Positions 14,901 to 25,570 of a stretch of DNA of 64,000 nucleotides are shown piece by piece. Below the pieces are notes generated by a model. It had not been told where the DNA came from. It searched no databases and saw nothing but the letters and a program-made list of their open reading frames with translations. Each line of letters starts with the position of its first letter. The stretch's first letter is position 1. The position numbers and the translations under genes are program-made. Origin of the DNA: Mactromeris polynyma (taxonomy: Eukaryota > Mollusca > Bivalvia > Venerida > Mactridae); NCBI GenBank assembly GCA_032209605.1, contig JASFXZ010000020.1, positions 565,501 to 629,500 on the forward strand. Direction: 5' to 3'.

Positions 14901-15614
14901 ACAAGCTCTCCACATCGGTCCACTCTTGAGTAGCCACATTTCTTCAACAACAGAATCAATATTCTAGTAATAAGAAGAGAACGTTAGCACTGTACATCAT
15001 AAGTTGTATATATCAGTGATTTTATAAGCCGTGTGTCGTTAAAAACGATCGAGTACAATTTGAAATAATACAAGTAATTGGGAAATCTGGACGATTTCAC
15101 CGTACGGGCCATCGAGTCAAGTGGGATTTCTTCTAGAACGTTTTAAGACAAATATATATGCTGTCATGTATGTACACAATTTATCTCTAATAAAACTCCA
15201 ATGATAAAAAATACACAGCGACATCTGACACATAAAATTCACACAGGAATGTAAACATACGATATATGTAAAATACACATCTCTCGATACGTACGCTGTG
15301 AGTTATATACATGTACAACTAAATTGCTACCAGAGTACTGGAATCAGAGCTAAATGCCGTACCTCAAGACCGGTCCAGACTACCAGGCTGTGTAACCAAA
15401 CGGCTTGCTACTATTTTATCCACATACACCCATCGCACACATAGATCTATTACTGAGTGAAAGTATACAAATTACACACCTTAAGATTCTCGTGTTCCTC
15501 AGTTATTCCATCTGGGTTCCGAACTATAGCGGTGACCATGTGACCTCTCTTCAATGCCTCTTTCACAACTTGAAGCCCAGACGGCCCCGTTGCTCCTAAT
15601 AACGCTATTTTCAT
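5993..15614 (-). CDS. NAD(P)-binding flavin reductase / biliverdin reductase B-like protein, 4 exons, complete
   Basis: Exons on the minus strand are 15480-15614, 11449-11656, 8227-8391 and 5993-6141 (135+208+165+149 nt = 218 codons plus TGA). All junctions are GT/AG and phases agree (0, 1, 1). The protein opens with a Rossmann fold: MKIALLGATGPSG gives the GxxGxxG dinucleotide loop at residues 7-13, followed by a strand ending in VTAIVRNP. Exon 2 has the family's DAVLSCLG turn and a helix ending RLIFMASWYT. Exon 3 carries VRPPQLTN, equivalent to the substrate-side loop of the atypical short-chain dehydrogenase/NmrA-like group. Length is close to the roughly 206 aa of vertebrate BLVRB. Family knowledge predicts a soluble NAD(P)H-dependent oxidoreductase acting on flavins or tetrapyrroles; the substrate is not shown by sequence. 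The start is the first ATG of exon 1. Introns of 3.8, 2.8 and 2.1 kb are filled with minisatellites. Orthology to BLVRB itself is uncertain. Confidence 0.88.
6180..7324. mobile_element. Hairpin-ended MITE expanded into a 53-bp minisatellite
   Basis: The right end is the intact terminus of the 24178-24376 family (GGTGGCAGAAATATGCCACC at 7301-7320). The left end is a degraded version (ATGGTGGGCA, then GTTAAGATATTTATCTGG). Between them the interior is amplified to about 19 copies of a 53-bp unit containing GTGATCACCACATAATCATC. It lies in intron 3 of the reductase gene. Confidence 0.85.
7484..8042. repeat. 33-bp minisatellite, about 17 copies
   Basis: The unit contains CCTTGCAATGGTATGTGTGT. It lies wholly in intron 3 of the reductase gene. 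The 33-bp period keeps frames open on both strands, but the intron position argues against coding. Confidence 0.95.
8420..8624. repeat. 41-bp tandem repeat, 5 copies
   Basis: Each unit carries CTTGTCATTGGTCAATTTAA, so a CCAAT-box-like core is repeated five times. It lies in reductase intron 2, just before exon 3. Confidence 0.85.
9470..11375. repeat. 39/46-bp compound minisatellite in reductase intron 2
   Basis: The 39-bp unit contains GTGTGATTGATAATCAATGT and CAAAGACCACGTCCATATA. In the left half it alternates with a 46-bp unit that adds CACAAGTGACATA, giving an 85-bp higher-order period. The right third (10850-11375) is pure 39-bp with AAATACC replacing AAAGACC. Confidence 0.95.
11695..12530. 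repeat. 22-bp minisatellite in reductase intron 1
   Basis: The unit reads TTCATTTTAGTGTACATCTA plus CG, with many substitutions. A longer segment near 12180-12290 recurs at about 12300-12410, and a block ending GGGTCGTCTGAAACCACG is duplicated at the right edge. Confidence 0.9.
12677..13053. mobile_element. hAT-like non-autonomous element with 8-bp target duplication
   Basis: Ends are CAGGGGCGTAGCTTGG and AAGCTATGCCC. They are flanked by ACCAAGAC (12669-12676) and ACCAAGAT (13054-13061), an 8-bp duplication with one change. It lies in intron 1 of the reductase gene and has no transposase. Confidence 0.75.
13062..14547. other. Reductase intron 1, unremarkable part
   Basis: No exon, RNA gene or clear repeat is seen. 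Short open frames on both strands have no recognisable content. Confidence 0.5.
14548..14820. repeat. 67-bp tandem repeat, 4 near-identical copies
   Basis: Units contain TATAGTTTGTACATGCAATA and are almost free of differences. They lie in reductase intron 1. Confidence 0.9.
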
Positions 15615-15888
15615 AGTGAATACTGAACTTTTTATCCAATAGCAATATATTTCAACCTAACCGTGATGAACGCACCTCACATACAGTGGTTGGATGGGAT
15701 CGATAAAGTATGTATTGTATTTATTTAGTCTACGTGCGCTAATTCACGAAATAAACTGACAATATTTGCGCTGTTTCCGTATGTTTCACAAGAATCACGA
15801 GTATTTCATAAGTATTTTGGTTTTATAAAAGTCTGACTGTCACATGTGTATAATTACACGCATCAGAAAACGTGTTGCCTGGGCGGAT

Positions 15889-16170
15889 CCAGGATATGGG
15901 CTTACGCGGGGGGGGGGGGGCGTAACTTTTTAGTCATCTTTTTGTTTTTGCTCAAGCTTTTTAAAACGGCGGGATAATGCATGTTTTACAGCATATGTAT
16001 AAATATCATCATTATAGAATATAATGCTACAATAAATCAGAATCGCTTGTGTGATTTTTTTTTACAATTATTAAAGATCTCTGTATATGTTCGTATTTAT
16101 ACTCGGACATACATGTAAGTTTGGGGAATATTAGGGGGGGGGGGGGGGCGCTGGGTGCCCTCTGGATTCG
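15889..16170. mobile_element. G-run MITE family, copy 1
   Basis: Starts GGGCGGATCCAGGAT, then a poly-G run and CGTAACTTTT; ends with a poly-G run, GCGCTGGGTGCCCTCTGGAT. The interior TAGAATATAATGCTACAATA is shared with 18045-18271 and 24783-25253. It lies upstream of the reductase start. Confidence 0.65.
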
Positions 16171-16811
16171 ATGTGGTGTGAAAATGTGATGAAAATAGAA
16201 TAACAGTTGGGGAAGAGTTTTTCGATCCTTATGTTCAGCATTATTTTCCTAAAGGGATATAACAACTCTTAATTTTGGCCGAGTATTCTACAACACGATT
16301 TGGGGGGGGGGCATGCGCGAACCTCCATTTGGTTGCGTACACAACTACAAATCATACAGCAAGACTACGCTCCTATATCCATCTTCGATACTTCCACCGT
16401 ACACTTTATGGGATGGGAATACAACATATATCAGAAAGCTTCATTAGTCATAATGTATAGCACAGACAACGAATGGCACTGTAGACGAGATATCAGCACG
16501 AGCGATCGCAATCAGATTGAACACGTTGTGCGGCTTTTCTTTGTCAACCTCCGCTCAGAAATTTGACTAGTTCCGAGATCATAGCCGAAATCAAATCCCG
16601 GCCTCCATTAAGAATCGTTGGACTCATGACAGGTAAATGAACGCAGAAATGTTCTGAAAATTGATTCCATTTAAGATGCAATATTGCAAATGCCAATCAT
16701 ATCGTAATGGTGACAGAATAAGTCCAAAGCATTCTGCATATGTTCACTAAACTCAAGACTTGAGTCCTAACGCTAAAAGTGTTCACAACGTCACAACTAG
16801 GACGAATATTT

Positions 16812-16968
16812 AGAGGTTATCATACGGGACTGGTGTGCATTACGGCGATATTGGCATACTAGGAGAGATATTGGCCCGAGGGATTTAGCCCGAGGGCCAA
16901 TATCGGTCTAAACTAGTACTAGTATGCCAATATCGCCGTAATGCACACCAGTCCCGTTTTATAACCTT
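16812..16968. mobile_element. Foldback element with perfect 39-bp arms
   Basis: Left arm 16824-16862 (ACGGGACTGGTGTGCATTAC...) and right arm 16919-16957 are exact reverse complements. GGTTAT/ATAACC extends the pairing outward. An inner hairpin GATATTGGCCC/GGGCCAATATC fills the loop. Confidence 0.8.
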
Positions 16969-17516
16969 TTTATTGCATAATTTTATGTTCGACTCAAGTG
17001 AAGAGTTGCGTAATGTTATCAGAAAACAAGAGAATAGTATACAAGTTAACAAGTTGAATAATATGTATTAGAAATAATTGAACATTTTAGAAATGCCTTA
17101 GAATCAACCTGTACTGCTGTGTGGAGTTTGATATTCGGCACACCAGGTCACATGATCATAGATATTGGCCTCACGCTGTCCATATACGTTTATGTACAGT
17201 GCAAATTTGTTACTATATTTAGTACCACATGCAATAAATACATGTATATAGCTCTATATACGTACATGTATACTGGTCCCAGGTCACAACGGACAATATT
17301 AGTCTACGTCATCATTTCGAACATTTAAACGTGCTCGGAAAATGCCGAGATGTTGCGATTGCGGTTACTTCTAAACAACGCAAAGGGAAGTAACTACTGC
17401 GAGCAGTTTGTCAAACTCATCACGGCGGTTATCGCTCTTAGCAGTACATTAATTAACAGTTCGTTTGTAAATCTTAGATGCCCAATCATTGCACTGGCAT
17501 ATTTATAAATACCGGT

Positions 17517-17731
17517 AAGTTATCAAAAATAGGTTTGTATCAAAGGAGATTGTCACAAGTTCTCTCCCTTTATCCCGTCTAAAATGATTTCCCTTTATCC
17601 CTTCTATAGTATATGTATATATAGCACACATGCATATACTATACAAGATATAAAGGGGGATAACTCTAGAAGGGATAAAGAGAGAGAACTCGTGACAATC
17701 TCCTTTGATACAAACCTATTTTTGATAACTT
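17517..17731. mobile_element. Foldback element with 60-bp arms
   Basis: Arms 17517-17576 and 17672-17731 are inverted copies with 2 mismatches in 60 (starting AAGTTATCAAAAATAGGTTT). Shorter internal copies of CCCTTTATCCCTTCTA also pair. Confidence 0.8.
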
Positions 17732-18044
17732 ACATTTCCAATCGTGTTAGACAATTAGATACGCATCCATTTATTCTTTTATGTTACTAATCATACACCA
17801 TTAATTCTAAGTTTTGTTATTTAATACAATGCAATAATATTTAGCGTTTTTGACTCGGACATATTTTCAAAACGTGTGATTTTATTCCCATCGAATTTAA
17901 AATTAATTGGCTATTCGTTTGTTTTTTGAAAGATTCTTTGACTTTTTGAACGGTTGCGAATTTCGGCAATCAGTCTCGTTATTGCTATTTTAACCACCTT
18001 CAAAAAAGTAGTTCCGATTCGTACTCATCAACCTACGGAATTTG

Positions 18045-18271
18045 CAGGGGCGGTTGCAGGATTTGGTCTTAGGGGGGGGGGGTATTTTTTTGGTCATTTT
18101 TGTATATAAGTAAACGGGGCGAGTATTACGTAACATATATATAAACATCATCATGATAGAATATAATGCTACAATAAATCAGAATCGCTTATTTGAAAAT
18201 CTTATAATTAAAGATCTCTGTATGTTTGTATGCCGGGTGCACACCCCCCCCCCCCCCCCCTGGAGCCGCTA
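18045..18271. mobile_element. G-run MITE family, copy 2
   Basis: CAGGGGCGGTTGCAGGATTT to CCCCTGGAGCCGCTAGTG, same interior as copies at 15889 and 24783. It lies 106 bp left of the 4.7-kb element. Confidence 0.7.
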
Positions 18272-20798
18272 GTGATTTGTGATAGATTTTCGTTTGACAA
18301 AAGTATGATAACATGTGTAATGTTACAACATACGTCAAAAATGCAATCTCTGAGTTCAAAAGTAGAACGCATGTAGCTACCCAGTCAGCAAGCCTATATT
18401 GGCCCGATATCGGACCGATATACTTTCCATATCGGCCCGATATCGAATACGATATCGGGCCGTTATCGGTTTGCCCATCGGCTTTTGATCGGGCCGTTGT
18501 CGGTTGGAACTGTTATCGGTCCTACATCGGTCCTATATCGGCAACTGGTGTTTTCCACTATCCATCCAATTCAAATGCATATATATATAATAAAGACGAA
18601 CAGGTAAAATACAGTAATTTTTATTAAGAATATGAATAAAAACATGTACAATACAGTAACATCTACAGAAAGAAAGTTATTCGATATATAAATGACCCTA
18701 TAAATTGCAAAATGGCGACTAAAATCCACCCATCCAGCTAGACTTCAAGAAAACGGCAGATAAAATCAAATGCTAACACAATCCGAAAATCCCCGGTTAT
18801 TTCCAAATACAAAATGCATGTACATGTACATTGTCAATGCTTAAAATTAAATGCACACCCACATGCCATGGCACAAACTACAACCAGAAACATGTCCATA
18901 TAGTGATAGCTATAATTTGAACACAAGTGTAAAACCAATTAAGTGCCCCAATTTTACTCAATCAAGGGGCATAACTCTGCTCTTAATCCAATCAAAAACA
19001 AGATGCACAATTTTATGTGATGACTAATATAAATAATAATAATATGTTTATTTCTCCTCCAAATTTGAAGATTTGAACAAACAATATTCATACAAAAGAC
19101 ATCAGCATATATAACTATACATATAAAAAGTAGATGACATACTCATACAGATGAACATATAATGTGCATATGATATCACATATAACAATATATGTAATAC
19201 AAGACATATCATATAACAGTGAGCACACAATACACGCATTATCAGACACAAATGCACATATAATAAACATATTGCATTATCAGGCATACATATACATTAC
19301 GTCACCTCAATAACGTCAGGATTTAGAAATGTGCGTTGCTAAGGTAGAACAATTATTATACTGTGAAAATAGAGGCAATGCTTGAAAGCTATTTCGTTAA
19401 CCACGGAGTACGAAAGTTTAACAATCCTATCACGAAAAACGAAATAGCTAGGCTCAAGTTATTCGTCGACTTACTGGTGTAGCGCAAGCTGTACCAAAAC
19501 CGTTAATGATTTAAAAAATAAACATCTCACAAAAATACAGTAAATACGTTGTTTACATAATACGAATGTTCATTAAAACATTGTGAAAATAACACAAATA
19601 CGATACATTACAGCGTATTCGCAAAGTTTTTTGTTACTAAACTATTTAATGAGACTTTTCCTCATATGAATATCTCACACTGGGCGTTTAGTAACAATAT
19701 TATAAAACATGTAATGCAGTAATTTGATGAGAGTAGACTGGCAGACACACTAACACAATAGAATATACAGAAACGTGAATTATTTACAGTGTCACATACG
19801 TATATGTTAAATTACACTTATTTAATTAATCTCCTCAACCACCCTCATTCTCTTTTTCCTACCACCATCTCTATCTTTAGCATTTCGCAGCTAGTCTTTA
19901 ATGAAAAACTCCACTTCGCTGGAACTGGCAGATGTGAAGGTCTTCTTGACGGCTTCTGCAAATATTAAGCAACTAATTAAACCTACTGTTATACCAGATA
20001 CTTTCTAGTTGGGCCAGTTCAACCAAAACTTATTGACAATACTTAATATAATCTCAGATAAAAGTCCATAGTGGGCACAAATAACATTCATTCAAGAGTT
20101 CTAACAGAGTGAATACTTAATAGTACATACTTTAACAGGCTGATCTGGGTCGAAGGCTTTTAATGCCATGACTGGAATGTGTACTTATACACAACAAAAA
20201 ACTGTCATGTACATAATGTTTGGATCAAACTGTACACAATGTTTGGTTGATTCAAACAGCAGGTGATGTGTTTTCTCCTTGTCAGTTTGACTATAGATAT
20301 TACATCCATAGTCATTTGGTTAAATTTCTAATTCATGTGTGAAAGTTGGTGGTTACTGGCATAAGAACATGTTGATACTGATCGATACCCCAGGAACACT
20401 GGTTAGGTCAACAGAGTATTTACATACCATATTACTGTAAGAAACAGCTTGAACTCCTACGCATCATGTACATTATGCTGCATAAATATATTTATCTAAT
20501 TGAGTAGTCATGAATAACTTTTATTCAAGCCAAGTTCAACCGAGCTATAAGTCACTTAATAAAAACAAATTAACATAAATCAAGTAAATCTATACTCCTT
20601 ACTTATAATAGCAGAACAAATTCTCGGTGTGCCAAACGGCCTCCAATGCTGGCAAGGTAATTCACCTGGAAAAAATAATAAAATGAGATAACTTCTGAAC
20701 TAGTAGATCTGCACCCATGAGCCCTAAATCCCCACATCTTACTTAGCAGAAATGAATGATTGGACGTCTTCATATTCTGCTACACGAAAATATGGTTA

Positions 20799-20966
20799 TA
20801 CAGTAAAACCTCAATAATACTACCACACCCTTGGGTCCCCTAAACTCTGATCTTCATATATTGAGGTTGAATAAAGAGCAAAATAGTGAAAATGGACTTG
20901 AAAATTGTGTTCTTAATTTTGAGTTGGTCTTAGTATCTAGGTGGTCATTAGGTGAGGTTAACTGTA
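20799..20966. mobile_element. Pogo/Tigger-like MITE inside the 4.7-kb element
   Basis: Ends TACAGTAAAACCTCAATAAT and GGTGAGGTTAACTGTA. The interior ATATTGAGGTTGAATAAAG also flanks the 19-bp array at 37.9-39.05 kb. Confidence 0.7.
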
Positions 20967-21609
20967 TTACAAACATCTGATCTGGACAATCACTGAGCTG
21001 AATGACTGTTGAAAAAAGTCAAACTATAAAAACATATTAATTCCCTTACATGTAGCTCATTTTGTTTATAAATATAAGATTATTAAGAATGTTGAATTCA
21101 TACCATGACTTTCATGACTGATGAATCAGACAAAGCCTGCTCCATACAGTCCATCTCCTCTGCAGAGTTTGCAGGAATGCTGATCCCTTCTGGAGCATCA
21201 CATTCTCTGACTCCAGCATCCATTTTTTGGCCGATGTTTGACACCATCAAGCGCAATTCTTTCTGTTCATTCCTGATCTCTTCCAACAATTTGAATATTC
21301 TTTATGTCACGTTCTGCAAAACAAATAGGTTTTGATTTGAAAACACACGCATATTATAACTATATTACTTTTCATTAAACATATACCACAATGAAGCTTA
21401 TAGAAAGACACATGAACATTCGAATGTTTACTGAAATGCATATATATCAGATGGCATATAATCATGATTTCCTCACAACAAAACTCTAGTAAGTGCAAGA
21501 AAGTGAACTATTGGTTCATCCAATTATTCCAACAATTTTGATATATTTAAGCAATTTGGCATTGAAGAAATTTCTAAGCTGATTCTTACCCGAGAGCAAA
21601 CTGATTCCT

Positions 21610-22317
21610 TGCGAACCTGCAGACGGTGCCTGCACAGAGGGTGATCTTGCCTCTGCAGACAACGCCTGCACAGAGGGTGATCTTGCCTCTGCAGACAACG
21701 CCTGCACAGAGGGTGATCTTGCCTCTGCAGACAACGCCTGCACAGAGGGTGATCTTGCCTCTGCAGACAACGCCTGCACAGAGGGTGATCTTGCCTCTGC
21801 AGACAACGCCTGCACAGAGGGTGATCTTGCCTCTGCAGACAACGCCTGCACAGAGGGTGATCTTGCCTCTGCAGACAACGCCTGCACAGAGGGTGATCTT
21901 GCCTCTGCAGACAACGCCTGCACAGAGGGTGATCTTGCCTCTGCAGACAACGCCTGCACAGAGGGTGATCTTGCCTCTGCAGACGGTGCCTGCACAGAGG
22001 GTGATCTTGCCTCTGCAGACAATGCCTGCACAGAGGGTGATCTTGCCTCTGCAGACAACGCCTGCACAGAGGGAGATCTTGCCTCTGCAGACAATGCCTG
22101 CACAGAGGGAGATCTTGCCTCTGCAGACAATGTCTGCAGAGAGGGAGATCTTGCCTCTGCAGACAATGCCTGCAGAGAGGGAGATCTTGCCTCTGCAGAC
22201 AATGCCTGCACAGAGGGTGATCTTGCCAATGCAGACAATGCCTGCACAGAGGGTGATATTGCCTCTGCAGACAAAACCTGCACAGAGGGTGATCTTGCCT
22301 TTGCAGACAATTATTGC
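21610..22317 (-). repeat. 36-bp tandem repeat, about 19 copies, coding-compatible
   Basis: Minus-strand unit TCTGCAGAGGCAAGATCACC plus CTCTGTGCAGGCGTTG. The period is exactly 12 codons. The two commonest unit variants (TCA/TCT and GCG/GCA) are silent in the frame ARSPSVQALSAE and amino-acid-changing in the neighbouring frame KITLCAGVVCRG. Confidence 0.9.
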
Positions 22318-23069
22318 ATTGATATTTAAGTCGTAAAACAATATCAAATAAATTCAGTTTTACATATAATTTAATTATATACCCACAACACTCATGCCAA
22401 AATGTGTTCAGTTAAATACTGAGTCGCGAATACTGGATACATTTACGAAAAAGGTTCGACAGTTCCAGAAAGTGCTCGATGTATACTTGCAAGAAGTAAA
22501 GCAAATCAAAATAAATCATTAAGAACAATTTTCAAGCTACTTTATACCTGTAAATATTGATGGATGATTGATTTTTCGTCAAACAAATGATTCTCTGATA
22601 AAACTGTGTTTTGATTCTCGCGCGGTGCGGCTGCCTATAGTTCCAAAATTGGCGCCAAACGAAATAAAATAGATTGAACGAAAATTATATTGTTCGGAAA
22701 ATATCATGAAATCCCGTCAAATACGGTGTTTTAGAGTTGTAATAAGACAAAATATATTATATATATATTATAATATATTTTGGACCTTAAATCGCACTCA
22801 AATATAGAAGTCACTATCGGTATATAGGTCCGTTATCGGACCGATATTTATTGATATTGATCGACTGACATAAGTTAATAAATTACGAAAATTTAGTAGT
22901 TTTTTGATAATTATTCAAAGTATAATTAACTGAAAGGGTCGTAACATTTTTATACACTCCGAATGATTTGTTGTCCAATAACGGATGGACAACGGATAGA
23001 TATCGGGCGCCGATGCCGATATGCCGCTGTCTTGCCGATATCTATCCGATATAGGTGTGCTGGCTGGGT

Positions 23070-23215
23070 ATGTACAGCATGTAGCTATGTACAGCATGTA
23101 GCTATGTACAGCATGTAGCTATGTACAGCATGTAGCTATGTACAGCATGTAGCTATGTACAGCATGTAGCTATGTACAGCATGTAGCTATGTACAGCATG
23201 TAGCTATGTACAGCA
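23070..23215. repeat. 17-bp tandem repeat, about 8.5 copies
   Basis: Unit TGTACAGCATGTAGCTA, abutting the right end of the 4.7-kb element. Half a unit sits at its left end. Confidence 0.9.
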
Positions 23216-23394
23216 TTTTCTCTCAACTGTTTCGGTGTTTACAGATTGACGTAGTAAACTATGTCTTACCAAACACCTAATTTGGTCTGACCTTGAAACA
23301 TGCTAGTACACAAATGAGGTAAAAGAGTAGATCTAAATTTTAAATAATAAAATCAAGAACACGTGCGAGAGTGGTCAGTTTACCCTGGGACCCA

Positions 23395-23590
23395 TGTTTA
23401 CCACAGTGAAGAAACTAGGACGCAGTGATTCATGTAGACACGTCAGTACACAGTTCAGTGTTAAAACTAGGATGCAGCGATTAGTTCAGTGTTAAAACTA
23501 GGACGCAGCGATTAGTTCAGTGTTAAAACTAGGACGCAGCGATTCATGTAGACACGTCAGTACACAACAGTGTAAAAACTAGGACGTATA
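23395..23590. repeat. Short tandem repeat of an ACTAGGACGCAGCGATT motif
   Basis: About five occurrences of AAAACTAGGACGCAGCGATT, two of them followed by CATGTAGACACGTCAGTACA. It lies upstream of the sulfotransferase gene. Confidence 0.75.
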
Positions 23591-24177
23591 TTAAGAGTGT
23601 ATTATATATCCCGGTATGCACACATACAATAGTATAACCTCTGTCAGGTTGTAGAGCTACCGTATGTTATAGTGTGTTCCAGTCATTGTCCACGTTTGTT
23701 AGTAACTTTGGGGAATTGAAACGGCTAATTTAAAGATCTAACTGTAAGTAATGTTTTGCGTTGCATATTATGCTCAAGTTAAATGAGATTTAGATGAATT
23801 TTATTAAAAATACACAAGTGAATGTATCTCGCGTAATGCTTTCGAATGCTCAGAACTCGAGTGACGTGATAATCGATATGTATGTCAAATCTATCACGTT
23901 AAAAACGTCAGTCAGGATTTAATGTTACAAATTATTCAGCTGGCAAAATACAAGATTTTATCAGATTATTTGACCTGTGTTATTTTTAAACTGGATTATT
24001 CAATATTTTGGTAATCGTCAATGTCTGTCATTTGTTAAATAACGTATTGTCACATTTCTAAACATGAATTAATGCGGCACTGCCACTAAGGTGTAAATAA
24101 TTGAAGTAAGTGGCACAAAGTACCCAAATATAAAAAACAACCAGTATCCTTCAAAAATAAACTGACCGGTCAATAAC

Positions 24178-24376
24178 TATGGTGGCATATTTCTGCCACC
24201 AGTTAACTACTTAACACTTTTCGTTTTAAGATATTTATCTGGTATGAAAATTTATCACGATACTAACCACATAATTATCTAGTTAATTAAGTAGTTATCT
24301 AGTTTCTTTATCGTGATAACCACATACTTATCTAGTTAATTTAGTAGTTAACTGGTGGCAGAAATATGCCACCATA
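24178..24376. mobile_element. 199-bp MITE with hairpin termini
   Basis: Perfect inverted ends of about 33 bp starting TATGGTGGCATATTTCTGCC. Each end is itself a hairpin (GGTGGCA...TGCCACC). The interior holds just under two copies of the sequence that forms the 53-bp array at 6200-7290. Confidence 0.85.
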
Positions 24377-24419
24377 AATAACAAATCCACAAGTTATTTG
24401 AGTGCTGTAACGTCATCAG

Positions 24420-24677
24420 CAAATATAGATCTTGCAAGTTCTACTGTTTAAGGTGGTGCAGTTGCCATCAGCAAATATTGATCTTGCAAGTTCTACTGTT
24501 TAAGGTGGTGAAGTTGCCATCAGCAAATATTGATCTTGCATGTTCTACTGTTTAAGGTGGTGAAGTTGCCATCAGCAAATATTGATCTTGCAAGTTCTAC
24601 TGTTTAAGGTAGTGAAGTTGCCATCAGCAAATATTGATCTTGCAAGTTCTACTGTTTAAGGTGGTGAAGTTGCCATG
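24420..24677. repeat. 52-bp tandem repeat, 5 copies
   Basis: The unit contains CATCAGCAAATATTGATCTT. It follows the hairpin-ended MITE directly. Confidence 0.85.
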
Positions 24678-24782
24678 TGTTTTGACAAGTTTATCAATTA
24701 GTATACACATTTATGGATTAACACTATACACTGTATAGTAAAGTTGTACATGTAAAATGACTTTTGATGATAAGTTACATAC

Positions 24783-25253
24783 CAGGGGCGGTTCCAGGAT
24801 TCGGTCTTAGGGGGGGCGTAAATTTTTTGAGTTTTACTCAAGCCTTATAGAACGGGAATGACTGTTTACAAACCTCATAATGATAGAATATAAGGCTAAA
24901 ATTAATCATAATCGATTATTTGAAAATGTTATAATTAAGGTTACATGTATCACGGACCTATATACCTGTCGCGAATCCATGTATATAGGTCCGTGCATGT
25001 ATTCAGACTGAGACATCACGCGCGCATGTAAGAATTGAGCATTGGGGCCGTGCATGGGGTGGGTGCGGGAGGGATATCCCCTCCGGATGAGAACATTTTA
25101 AGGAAATAACCTTTGACATTGGCAAAATACATCACTTTTAAAAGTTTTTTTTTCGAATTTTCCTACGCTCATGGACATACATGTAAGGTTTTGGGAATTT
25201 TAGGGGGGGGGGGCGCGCGCCGGGTGCGCCCCCCCCCCCTGAAACCGCTACTG
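24783..25253. mobile_element. G-run MITE family, copy 3
   Basis: CAGGGGCGGTTCCAGGATTC to CCCCTGAAACCGCTACTG. It carries an internal perfect hairpin CACGGACCTATATAC (24953-24967) / GTATATAGGTCCGTG (24983-24997) absent from copies 1 and 2. Confidence 0.7.
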
Positions 25254-25570
25254 CATACAGGTAATTAAATGTGTGAATTCTGTGAAGTATTTTTTAATAT
25301 CAAGAGTATTTTTGGAAAGGAGAGAAAGCATACAAGCTTATGCTATCGAGTTTTTTTCAAAATTATATCAATAAAAATATTCCGTAAATCTCGATAGCAC
25401 GAGCACGGACCTGGTTTATAGGTCTGTGGCACGAGGTAGATGTTATTATTATCTTTGTATACATGTGTTTCTTTTGCAAAATTAACGCTTACAAGTGCAA
25501 TGATCTTTGATAGAAGTAACAATATAGACGCATATATGTCTCACGTGACACTCTATTTTTACACGTGCAG

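Larger units (their letters stand above)
19891..22317 (-). pseudogene. DUF4806-like gene fragments with a repeat exon, probably decayed
   Basis: Four minus-strand pieces are visible. (a) 21610-22317: a 36-bp (12-codon) tandem repeat reading ARSPSVQALSAE, ending at a GTAAGA donor near 21598. (b) 21104 to about 21290: LEEIRNEQKELRLMVSNIG, a charged heptad-like helix, then IPANSAEEMDCMEQALSD, ending in a GTATGA donor. (c) 20603-20665: VNYLASIGGR, joined in phase to (b), then an early TAA; a one-base shift would instead give RICSAII, which fits the family better. (d) 19891-19955: AVKKTFTSASSSEVEFFIKD and TAG. Pieces b-d resemble the start, middle and end of the DUF4806 domain (a domain of unknown function common in invertebrates). 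The exon that normally carries the central aromatic block between c and d was not found. Joining (a) to (b) needs a weak acceptor. I infer a pseudogene or a rapidly changing gene carried by the surrounding element. Confidence 0.5.
18378..23070. mobile_element. Putative 4.7-kb DNA transposon with TA flanks and CCGATATCGG subterminal repeats
   Basis: The left end reads TACCCAGTCAGCAAGCCTAT; the reverse complement of the right end reads TACCCAGCCAGCACACCTAT. Both continue into clusters of GATATCGG/CGGCCCGATATCGG motifs (18400-18545 and 22810-23050). Flanking DNA is CATGTAGC-TA on the left and TA-TGTACAGC on the right. Those two halves together make the 17-bp unit of the array at 23070-23215, which fits a TA target duplication. 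Inside are the DUF4806-like pieces, a 36-bp array and a nested pogo-like MITE (20799-20966). No transposase is recognisable, so it is either non-autonomous or of an unfamiliar type. Confidence 0.62.

Noticed and set aside
22651..22659. E2F-like site (GGCGCCAAA) as promoter of the DUF4806-like gene
   Set aside because: A single short match, with no first exon or start codon located nearby to support it.
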